Shown piece after piece: positions 1 to 6,069 of a DNA stretch of 8,898 nucleotides. A program made the translations under genes and the position numbers. The first letter of the stretch is position 1. Every line of letters begins with the position of its first letter. Under the pieces are notes generated by a model. It ran no database searches. It saw only the letters and a program-made list of their open reading frames with translations, and was not told the origin of the DNA. Origin of the DNA: an uncultured Veillonella sp. (GTDB taxonomy: Bacteria > Bacillota > Negativicutes > Veillonellales > Veillonellaceae); contig NZ_CAKPTN010000065.1 in NCBI RefSeq assembly GCF_934190855.1, positions 1 to 8,898 on the forward strand. The letters are read 5' to 3'.

Positions 1-236
1 ATATTGCCTTTTTTAAAGATCCACGTATTTTTACTATCTTTGCACATCTCATCAATTTGTTGCAAACGATAATCCTTTAAAGCCACGTCATAGTAATCAT
101 TAACAGAATCTATGCCGATAATTTGAGTTCCTTCTGCTTCAGATAAGAGGGACATAACGAGGTTAGCCCCTACAAATCCAGCGGCTCCTGTTACAAGGAT
201 TACCGTGTTGTTTAAGTCTACATTTTTTGAAAGCAT
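1..236 (-). CDS. UDP-glucuronate 4-epimerase-like NAD-dependent epimerase (N-terminal part, cut by window edge)
   Basis: Only the first 78 codons are present; the gene continues beyond base 1. The translation begins MLSKNVDLNNTVILVTGAAG and shows the extended-SDR Rossmann signature GAAGFVG at residues 17-23. It is followed by the second beta strand IIGIDSVNDYYD (39-50) and LKDYRL (53-58). The G-I-D-x-x-N-D-Y-Y-D pattern plus a K/R-rich helix is typical of the UDP-glucuronate 4-epimerase (CapI/WbnF) branch, which converts UDP-glucuronate to UDP-galacturonate in the cytoplasm with tightly bound NAD. The catalytic Tyr-x-x-x-Lys lies outside the window, so activity cannot be judged. The ATG at 236-234 has an AAAGGAG site five bases upstream. 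It follows the flippase stop by 26 bp in the same direction, so it is probably in the same operon. Another UDP-sugar epimerase of this fold is the main alternative. Confidence 0.8.
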   Translation of the reverse strand, partial: MLSKNVDLNNTVILVTGAAGFVGANLVMSLLSEAEGTQIIGIDSVNDYYDVALKDYRLQQIDEMCKDSKNTWIFKKGN

Positions 237-241
237 ATGTA

Positions 242-248
242 CTCCTTT
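242..248 (-). promoter_or_regulatory. Ribosome binding site of the epimerase gene
   Basis: Reading the minus strand, AAAGGAG lies five bases before the ATG at 236-234, inside the 26-bp spacer after the flippase stop codon. It fixes the start of the truncated epimerase. The spacer is too short to hold a convincing promoter or terminator, and I see neither. Confidence 0.7.
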
Positions 249-262
249 CATAGTTCTGTTAA

Positions 263-1714
263 TTATGAGCGTCTTACTTTACCTAAAACTTTATTAACAC
301 CAGAAGCAATAATAATACGCTCAGATGGAATGATACATAAAATAGCCACATATAAAACAATGCATAACAGCATACAAGCTATCGTCCACCACACCGCATC
401 ATATAGATGTAAAATACTATACGCTATAGCTCCAACTATCGATGCAGTAATGAGATATACACTAATATTAGATAGTATGCGGAAGGCACTCATATTGACG
501 AATAGGGCCAAGAACAACATTGCTACAGCGAGCATTTCCATTCGTACTATAGAGCGAGCATACACAAAGGTAGTGAAATCATATTGAATACAAATATAAA
601 TAACTGGTATTAAAACAACTAAATGTAACACTTGAGTCCAGAACGACAGATTTGGTAGGCCTTTAGCACGGAATATTTCAGAAATTAGATTCGCTGTAAC
701 AGTCATTATAGCTGAGCTTAACGCCCAAGAACCTAATACGATACCCGCTAATTTCCATTGAGGCCCTAGTAAAACCTGAACAACAAAATCTTGGAATACA
801 AACAAACCTACACCTATAGGCACTAAGAATAAGGCCATATAACGTTGGAAGGTAAAAAATGTATTAGAAAAAGCTTGTTGATCATGCTGTACTCGACTTA
901 AAGCCGCAAATAAGACCGGTGCCAAGGATGAAGTTGCCATAGCCATAACAGTCGTTACAATGGCCATAGGCAGCTTATAAATACCTAAATAGTACGCATC
1001 GAGAAATCGACTGATAATAAAGGTATCTACCCATGCAGTAAGCCAAATAGAAAATGCTTCAGCCAATGACCATGCACTATAGCTAAACATGTTCATAAAG
1101 ACTCGACCACTAAAGAATAAATGAATTTGATTTCGTCTACTCTTTAATAGGGCCAAAGCAGTGAATAACTGAGCCCCTAGCATACCGGCAATCAAAGACC
1201 AGTAATCATACCCCATGAGTGCCATAGGTATAGATATCACAATAGGTGTCAAAATGGTTATAAGGCGAATATTTAATAGAAACTTGAAATTAAAGTCCCT
1301 ACGATATAAAGCCATTTGTACACTGCTAAAAGCAGATAGAGGTATCATTGCCCCCATCACGGCCAACGGTATGCCTAAACCATCATTACCTACTAGCACA
1401 GCTAGTTCATCACGACCAATTATAATGGCGCCCCATAAGAGCAAAGAAAGCACTAAATTGGCAATAAAGGCCACATCTGTGGCCTCTTGCTTTTCTTGGT
1501 CACTTTCAAACTCATGCTGTACAAGAAACTTTTGAAATCCCGCATCAGCAAGCATTTCTGCAAAAGAGATAACCATCATAATTGTTGCCAATATACCAAA
1601 CGCCGTCGGCGCAAGCATATGGGCCAATATTATATTTGTAAGTGGTGTTATAAGCTTTGCTAAAACCTCTGTTATGACAGACCATTTAGCAGCAGCTACG
1701 ATTTTAGTATCCAT
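263..1714 (-). CDS. wzx: Wzx-type polysaccharide flippase (MOP superfamily, PST family)
   Basis: This 483-residue integral membrane protein has roughly 12 to 14 hydrophobic segments spread along its length and no signal peptide. The amphipathic start MDTKIVAAAKWSVITEV, the segment AFGILATIMMVISFAEMLADAGF (residues 38-60) and the loop with YRRDFNF (137-143) match the PST branch of the MOP superfamily (Polysacc_synt type, near WzxC/TuaB-like exporters). Members move undecaprenyl-diphosphate-linked glycans across the inner membrane, so its substrate here should be the repeat unit built by the neighbouring enzymes. Length is normal for the family and no frame damage is visible. The start shares its A with the stop of the preceding CapA-like gene (TAATG). 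No Shine-Dalgarno sequence lies close by, which suggests translation by coupling. The family call is firm; the precise glycan is unknown. Confidence 0.88.
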   Translation of the reverse strand: MDTKIVAAAKWSVITEVLAKLITPLTNIILAHMLAPTAFGILATIMMVISFAEMLADAGFQKFLVQHEFESDQEKQEATDVAFIANLVLSLLLWGAIIIGRDELAVLVGNDGLGIPLAVMGAMIPLSAFSSVQMALYRRDFNFKFLLNIRLITILTPIVISIPMALMGYDYWSLIAGMLGAQLFTALALLKSRRNQIHLFFSGRVFMNMFSYSAWSLAEAFSIWLTAWVDTFIISRFLDAYYLGIYKLPMAIVTTVMAMATSSLAPVLFAALSRVQHDQQAFSNTFFTFQRYMALFLVPIGVGLFVFQDFVVQVLLGPQWKLAGIVLGSWALSSAIMTVTANLISEIFRAKGLPNLSFWTQVLHLVVLIPVIYICIQYDFTTFVYARSIVRMEMLAVAMLFLALFVNMSAFRILSNISVYLITASIVGAIAYSILHLYDAVWWTIACMLLCIVLYVAILCIIPSERIIIASGVNKVLGKVRRS

Positions 1715-1716
1715 TA
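1714..1716 (-). promoter_or_regulatory. TAATG stop/start overlap coupling the CapA-like gene to wzx
   Basis: On the minus strand the TAA stop of the CapA-like gene (1716-1714) shares its last A with the ATG of the flippase gene (1714-1712). The bases just upstream are A-rich (caataaaaaataATG) and contain no GGAGG-like site. The nearest purine-rich stretch, AAGAGG, is more than 20 bases away. The arrangement is typical of termination-reinitiation, so flippase output would depend on translation of the upstream gene. The overlap is seen directly; the coupling is inferred. Confidence 0.6.
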
Positions 1717-2853
1717 TTTTTTATTGATATTCTTAATGCCTCTTAAGAATAATTCATGATGAGCTTCACATTCTAAATAGTTTTGTATCGCTAAATAACT
1801 TGTAGGCCCCAAAAGAAGTTGCATTAACTTACGGCCAAACAAAGCATTAATAGCACGTATAATAAAGGATCTACCTAAGAATTCACGTAAATAACGTTTT
1901 ACATGAATATCAGCAAAAGCTTTATAGTTTGAGATTACAAAATGAGCATCCTTAATTTCTTCACTACGTTTTTTATAACCTGCTAATGTTTCTGCCGCTT
2001 CAGTTTCTGTAGCCAAGCGCGTACCATTATCAGTTTTACGAATAGGTAACTCAGATATAACAAAGCTATCTTTCGTAGCCTCTACATTAATCAACATTGC
2101 ATCTTTTACAAAGTCTTGATGGTTTACATAGAAGTCAGAATTAAAAATAAAGTTGCCTTGACCATAAATGATAGATCCGCCATTATAATCTTCTCGAGAG
2201 CCTACACAGTGATTATGCTGGCAAATAATGAGGCTAGCCCCTCTATCGACAAACTTGCGGCAGTAACGTTGTAACATTGGTGATGGATAGCGATAGAATT
2301 CCTTACCACCGTGATATAAAACAATAACATGGTCACATTGTTCTTTTAATGCTGCTACTTCATCAAAGCTATCCAATACATCAAATGGATTCGCTCCCAT
2401 AGAATGACAAGTAGCCATGGTAAACTCATTCTCTGTGCATAGATAGAAGCCTATACGTACACCATCTTTTTCAAAGATAAATGGCTTCTTTGCTTCCTTC
2501 AAATTAGCACCAGCTCCAGCATGAGCGATTTCATGTTGTTTTAACAAGTTTAACGTTGTTGTTAACCCTTCCACACCTTGGTCTAAGGAGTGATTGTTAG
2601 CTAATGTTAAGAAAATTGGTTCTAACGCTTTATAGCCGTGAACGGTCTTAGATGGGGCAATCAAATTATTACCAAATTTTACAATTGGTGTTTCTGCATC
2701 GGTAAGAGGAACTTCTAGATTGAAAACATTTAAGTCAGATTGCTTAAGAATTTCATATAGCTCTTTACCTACTAATGCTTCTCCGTTCCCCGCTTCAAAT
2801 AAACTTTTATTGATATCCGTAGGAACTAAATCAGCTCCGATGTACAGTTTCAA
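1714..2853 (-). CDS. Soluble CapA-family (PgsA-like, metallophosphoesterase-fold) protein, TTG start
   Basis: This 379-residue protein matches the CapA/PGA_cap family, whose fold resembles calcineurin-like metallophosphoesterases. Visible motifs in order are IGAD (5-8), FNLEVPL (44-50), LANNHSLDQG (84-93), GAGANLKEA (113-121), LYHGGKEFYRYPSP (179-192), CQHNHCVG (211-218) and IIYGQGNF (228-235). Classical CapA and PgsA of poly-gamma-glutamate synthesis carry an N-terminal membrane anchor. Here the first beta strand begins at residue 2, with no signal or transmembrane segment, so it should act in the cytoplasm, though the C-terminal 60 residues are fairly hydrophobic. The start is TTG at 2853-2851: an in-frame TAG lies shortly upstream and no later Met would keep the first strand. 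The gene starts 23 bp inside the ATP-grasp gene. Its reaction is not known; a role in modifying or trimming the glycan or its carrier is only a guess. Confidence 0.82.
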   Translation of the reverse strand: MKLYIGADLVPTDINKSLFEAGNGEALVGKELYEILKQSDLNVFNLEVPLTDAETPIVKFGNNLIAPSKTVHGYKALEPIFLTLANNHSLDQGVEGLTTTLNLLKQHEIAHAGAGANLKEAKKPFIFEKDGVRIGFYLCTENEFTMATCHSMGANPFDVLDSFDEVAALKEQCDHVIVLYHGGKEFYRYPSPMLQRYCRKFVDRGASLIICQHNHCVGSREDYNGGSIIYGQGNFIFNSDFYVNHQDFVKDAMLINVEATKDSFVISELPIRKTDNGTRLATETEAAETLAGYKKRSEEIKDAHFVISNYKAFADIHVKRYLREFLGRSFIIRAINALFGRKLMQLLLGPTSYLAIQNYLECEAHHELFLRGIKNINKK

Positions 2854-3763
2854 GATGTAACCACTCCCCTAATTCATAATCTTTTGACATAGGACGAAAC
2901 GTTTCTAATCCAGCACCAGGGAAGAATGTTAACTCTCCAATAAATAGGCGCCCCTTTATTTCGTAAAAATCAACACGTAAGAACGGACAATCCTTACTTA
3001 GCTCAGCTGTGAGACGTTTCATCTCTTCATAAGTAGCCGGCTTCGGAAACTCCGTAGATAATGGAGGATAATGACCAAAATGAATTCCCATTGGCTCCCA
3101 ATTGATATCATAGAAGTTCATACGCGTTCCAGTCTTTGAAAAACGATCTGAACAGACTACAGTTAACTTTGGTTCGCCATGGAAGGAATACATCTTATAA
3201 TCCAATAAATCATCACTGCCCAATTCAGAAATATATTCTTCTGCTATAATACGACGCGGTACATTTTGATAAGCCCATTCTCTGGCAATTTTAGAATAAT
3301 CACGTTTTAATGATGCACGTAACTTCGCTTTAGCCGCTTCAAAGTCAAAGGATGATTTGTCTTTACAAATTGCGATGCCCCCACTATCATGAGTTGACTT
3401 CAATACAAATTGATTTGGCAATGCATCGATATCGATATCGTCCACAGAATCCCATACAGCAAGTGTAGGAATAATATATTGCTCCCCTACACGATCAGCA
3501 ATAAAGCGTTTTGCTTCATGCTTATCAACCATAATAGTTTGAATAGGATTCCGGTAATTAATTTTCAGCCATTGTAATTTTTCACTGAAGGTTTTAGGAT
3601 TTTCTAAATCTAAGGGATATCCCATATATTTAGGAAATATCTTCTTCAAAAACTCTTCATCAGATAAATTATCGTAATAACCTGATTTAATAAGAACTCG
3701 AGTACGATAGTAAGGTTTTGTCAAAAAGGACATGCCAACTTTACACAATTTGCTGAGCTTCAT
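2831..3763 (-). CDS. TupA-like ATP-grasp protein of a polysaccharide locus
   Basis: The 310-residue protein matches the ATP-grasp TupA family, often labelled glycosyltransferase in databases by locus context. Motifs in order are TFSEKLQWLKI (58-68), VDKHEAKRFI (79-88), FVLKSTHDSGG (119-129, nucleotide-binding strand with Lys121), REWAYQNVPRRIIAEEYI (161-178), DYKMYSFHGEP (188-198) and RVDFYEIKGRLFIGELTFFPG (263-283). The Asp and Glu in the last segment are where ATP-grasp enzymes hold magnesium-ATP. ATP-grasp enzymes usually join a carboxylate to an amine through an acyl phosphate; the namesake TupA was implicated in teichuronopeptide synthesis. A cytoplasmic amide-forming step on a sugar acid or amino acid is therefore plausible but inferred. 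The ATG start has AAGGGA seven bases upstream, within the end of wzy; the two genes overlap by 23 bp. Length is normal and nothing looks broken. Confidence 0.85.
   Translation of the reverse strand: MKLSKLCKVGMSFLTKPYYRTRVLIKSGYYDNLSDEEFLKKIFPKYMGYPLDLENPKTFSEKLQWLKINYRNPIQTIMVDKHEAKRFIADRVGEQYIIPTLAVWDSVDDIDIDALPNQFVLKSTHDSGGIAICKDKSSFDFEAAKAKLRASLKRDYSKIAREWAYQNVPRRIIAEEYISELGSDDLLDYKMYSFHGEPKLTVVCSDRFSKTGTRMNFYDINWEPMGIHFGHYPPLSTEFPKPATYEEMKRLTAELSKDCPFLRVDFYEIKGRLFIGELTFFPGAGLETFRPMSKDYELGEWLHLETVHRS
2864..2869 (-). promoter_or_regulatory. Likely ribosome binding site for the TTG start of the CapA-like gene
   Basis: GGGGAG on the minus strand lies ten bases upstream of the TTG at 2853-2851, inside the last codons of the ATP-grasp gene. 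Spacing is a little long, so initiation may be weak or partly coupled to termination of the ATP-grasp gene, whose TGA lies 20 bases downstream of this start. An in-frame TAG at about 2865-2867 rules out a start further upstream. Confidence 0.45.
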
Positions 3764-4982
3764 TTTTACGTCCCTTCCGGAGCATTTGCACCTCTAAATA
3801 AAACAACATCATATAAAAATAAGTACTCTTACTTTCATAAGACACCATGCCCATATCCATTACAATTTGTGAAAGGAATAGAATGAGCACCATTACATAT
3901 TCATTACTGTGGAAATTACGATAGCGAATTAAGTTATATGCCACATACAGATACATGGAATAATACGCTAGTAAACCGATAATACCAGTACCGGCTAATA
4001 GCTCAATGTAGTTATTATGAAGGTAGTAGTTCTCCTTACCATATAAGAAGAATGTATATACAGACGGATTATTGACACCAACCCCAGTAATAGGAGATTG
4101 ATAGAATAAATCCCAACCAATATCTACCAATGCCATACGAATAATAGTAGATGAGTCACCACCAGTGCCAGCAAAGGCTTCCACCATGCTAGACATACGA
4201 TCTAACACTTCAGCGAACATCGGCAATTGCAACACAGCAACACCTACAATGGTAAGGCCGAGTAAAGAACCAATAATTTTAGCAATAGAATTAACTACAT
4301 TGGCACTACGTAAGCTTTTAAAAACAAAGAGTAGTACTGTACCTGCTACAACAAACACAAGAGCCTTACGACTGCCTGTAGCAGCTAAGATACCTAATGT
4401 TGGTAATGCAATGATATGCCACCAACGAGGGCGATCATATAACATGTAATACAAGGTCATTACAATAGCATTAGCACCTAAAAGACCTACTGTATTCGCA
4501 TTCAACGCATCATTGGCAATACGTGCCGACGATGATAAGACAGTAATGAAATAATCTAAACCGTAGAAATACACAGTGTAAAAACAAACTATATAGCCTG
4601 TCCACATACCAATCTTTAATAATGTATCCACCGATTTTTTATCTTGATAACACATGTACAAGATGATGAGCATAAAGAATATCTTAACAATATCGAAACT
4701 TCGACTCATAGCCACAGACGTATCTAAGGCATTGATTGTGCTCAGATAACAGGCCCCTATAAAGAGGAGCATATAACCATGCATCCAATTGAGCCGTAGC
4801 TTAATAACGCCCTGCTCTCTTATAAGATAAAAAATGATGAGCCCAAATAAGCATACAAATAATACATAGGCACCATAGTTCGCCTCGCCAAGGGCAAAGG
4901 AAATGGTCAACGACAACACTAAAAAGATTAGAGTTATGAACCATATCATGCGGTCAGCAAGAGCCGTTATATTTAACTTCAA
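3741..4982 (-). CDS. wzy: O-antigen ligase/polymerase-type membrane protein (Wzy), TTG start
   Basis: This 413-residue protein is hydrophobic nearly throughout, with about ten or more transmembrane segments. It carries the features of the Wzy_C/O-antigen ligase family: GSRKALV (203-209), then a large external loop with IIRMALVDIGWDLF (280-293), SPITGVGVNN (296-305) and HNNYIELLAGTGIIGLLAYY (322-341). In a locus with a Wzx flippase and an initiating transferase the best reading is the polymerase that joins flipped repeat units on the outer face of the inner membrane. A ligase attaching finished polymer to its anchor has the same fold and cannot be excluded. The start is TTG at 4982-4980, supported by a near-perfect AAGGAGGGG site and an in-frame TAA just upstream. 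Starting instead at Met12 would leave that site unused. It follows the GT4 gene by 19 bp and overlaps the ATP-grasp gene by 23 bp. Confidence 0.85.
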   Translation of the reverse strand: MKLNITALADRMIWFITLIFLVLSLTISFALGEANYGAYVLFVCLFGLIIFYLIREQGVIKLRLNWMHGYMLLFIGACYLSTINALDTSVAMSRSFDIVKIFFMLIILYMCYQDKKSVDTLLKIGMWTGYIVCFYTVYFYGLDYFITVLSSSARIANDALNANTVGLLGANAIVMTLYYMLYDRPRWWHIIALPTLGILAATGSRKALVFVVAGTVLLFVFKSLRSANVVNSIAKIIGSLLGLTIVGVAVLQLPMFAEVLDRMSSMVEAFAGTGGDSSTIIRMALVDIGWDLFYQSPITGVGVNNPSVYTFFLYGKENYYLHNNYIELLAGTGIIGLLAYYSMYLYVAYNLIRYRNFHSNEYVMVLILFLSQIVMDMGMVSYESKSTYFYMMLFYLEVQMLRKGRKNEAQQIV

Positions 4983-4987
4983 TGGTT

Positions 4988-4996
4988 CCCCTCCTT
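4988..4996 (-). promoter_or_regulatory. Strong ribosome binding site deciding the TTG start of wzy
   Basis: AAGGAGGGG on the minus strand places an AGGAGG core seven bases before TTG at 4982-4980. The in-frame codons upstream run TAA-GGA-GGG-GAA-CCA-TTG, so no earlier start is possible and the TTG is the natural choice. A strong site paired with a weak start codon is a plausible way to keep a toxic-prone membrane polymerase at moderate level, but that is speculation. Confidence 0.75.
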
Positions 4997-5001
4997 ATAA
5001 C

Positions 5002-6069
5002 TCATAAAACTTCTAACCAACGTTTTGCGATTTTCCATAATGGGAATTCATCGCGTACCTTAATGGCTTCTTGTGAAAGCTTAGCAGCTAGTGCTGGATC
5101 TTTTAAGATACTACGCATAGCTTCATACATGGCCTGTGTATCACCTACAGGCACAAGAATACCATTCTCTCCACTTTTGATTACCATACGAGCACCGCCT
5201 ACAGGGCAATCAGTAACGACTGCAGGCAATCCCATGCCGAGTGCTTCTAGCATAGAGTTTGAAATACCTTCAAAATCAGAGGAAGACACGAACATGGAAC
5301 AAGGCGCTACTTTTTCTAAAATATTACTAGCAAAGCCCGGTAATAAAATTCGATCCTCTAAATTAAGAGATTTAATTTGAGCTCGTAATTCATCTTCTAA
5401 AACACCTTGACCATAGATGACAAGTTTATACTCTGGAAACTCATCTGCTAACATGCTAAAAGCATTGATCATCATAGGTAAGTTTTTTTGAGGATGCAAT
5501 CGACAGGCTGTAACAATTGTCTTTTCTCGCTCTCCCTCAATTGGCGGTGGCAATTTACCATTAATAGGATTTGGAATGATAACACCACGTTTTTGAACCG
5601 ATTCTGGGAAATACGAACGAGCGTCTTCCGTTTGGAATACTAGTGCATCAGCAAATCGAAAGGCAAAATTACGCAATGCTTGTTGATGCCAACCAATTGG
5701 TACTTTGCGCGGATTATTGCGCTCAGAAAAAACGATGCGATTGTTTACGAACCAAGAACTAATAGCCAAGATAAAACTGGATGCAGACAAGAACGATAAG
5801 CATGTCGCATTGGGTCTAGTCTTTAAGATCTTGATTAGTTCTTTTATTTCTTGCATAAAACGAATGACTTTATTGGAGCTAGTAGTATGAATTTGGATTT
5901 GTTCAACCCCTTCCTCTAAAGCATATTCGTTACCATATCGATTAGGGCTTGTTTGGATAACCGTAATATGGTGACCATCATGTACCCATTGACGAGCTAA
6001 CTCTGTTAAAATTCGTTCAGCCCCATCATTGCCAAGGGAGATAGTGACAATAATTATTTCCTTTTTCAT
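5002..6069 (-). CDS. GT4-family glycosyltransferase (GT-B fold)
   Basis: The 355-residue protein has the two Rossmann-like halves of a GT-B retaining glycosyltransferase. The N-terminal half opens with MKKEIIIVTISLGNDGAER, a glycine-rich acceptor-side loop, and includes FSERNNPRK (114-122) and VIIPNPI (163-169). The C-terminal half has TACRLHPQKN (187-196), with the Arg/Lys pair that contacts the donor diphosphate, then YGQG (219-222) and LLPGF (242-246). The EX7E motif follows, with Glu267 and Glu275 in FEGISNSMLEALGMGLP. Enzymes of this branch commonly transfer hexoses or N-acetylhexosamines from UDP-sugars onto lipid-linked intermediates at the cytoplasmic face; the exact donor cannot be read from sequence. 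The ATG overlaps the stop of the SDR gene by four bases (ATGA) and has a GAGGAAGG site just upstream. It is the only conventional glycosyltransferase that is complete in this window. Confidence 0.9.
   Translation of the reverse strand: MKKEIIIVTISLGNDGAERILTELARQWVHDGHHITVIQTSPNRYGNEYALEEGVEQIQIHTTSSNKVIRFMQEIKELIKILKTRPNATCLSFLSASSFILAISSWFVNNRIVFSERNNPRKVPIGWHQQALRNFAFRFADALVFQTEDARSYFPESVQKRGVIIPNPINGKLPPPIEGEREKTIVTACRLHPQKNLPMMINAFSMLADEFPEYKLVIYGQGVLEDELRAQIKSLNLEDRILLPGFASNILEKVAPCSMFVSSSDFEGISNSMLEALGMGLPAVVTDCPVGGARMVIKSGENGILVPVGDTQAMYEAMRSILKDPALAAKLSQEAIKVRDEFPLWKIAKRWLEVL

Noticed and set aside
237..587. Open frame of 116 codons on the plus strand.
   Set aside because: It is antisense to the 3' end of the flippase gene and its ATG lies at the epimerase start. 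The translation has no recognisable domain, and the sense frame is a clear membrane protein.
3424..3440. Short tandem alternation atcgatatcgatatcg.
   Set aside because: It is the coding sequence for an Asp-Ile-Asp-Ile-Asp stretch in the ATP-grasp protein; too short to count as a regulatory or unstable repeat.
4982..5380. Open frame of 132 codons on the plus strand, and similar shorter ones at 1215-1535, 4165-4449, 5705-5890 and 7759-7953.
   Set aside because: All lie opposite well-supported minus-strand genes, lack family motifs and show the composition expected of reverse-complement shadows of coding sequence.
5483..5489. Run of seven T (A on the coding strand) in the GT4 gene as a possible phase-variation tract.
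   Set aside because: Seven adenines in an AT-rich gene are common; the frame is intact and the run encodes the conserved Gln-Lys-Asn after the Arg of the donor site.
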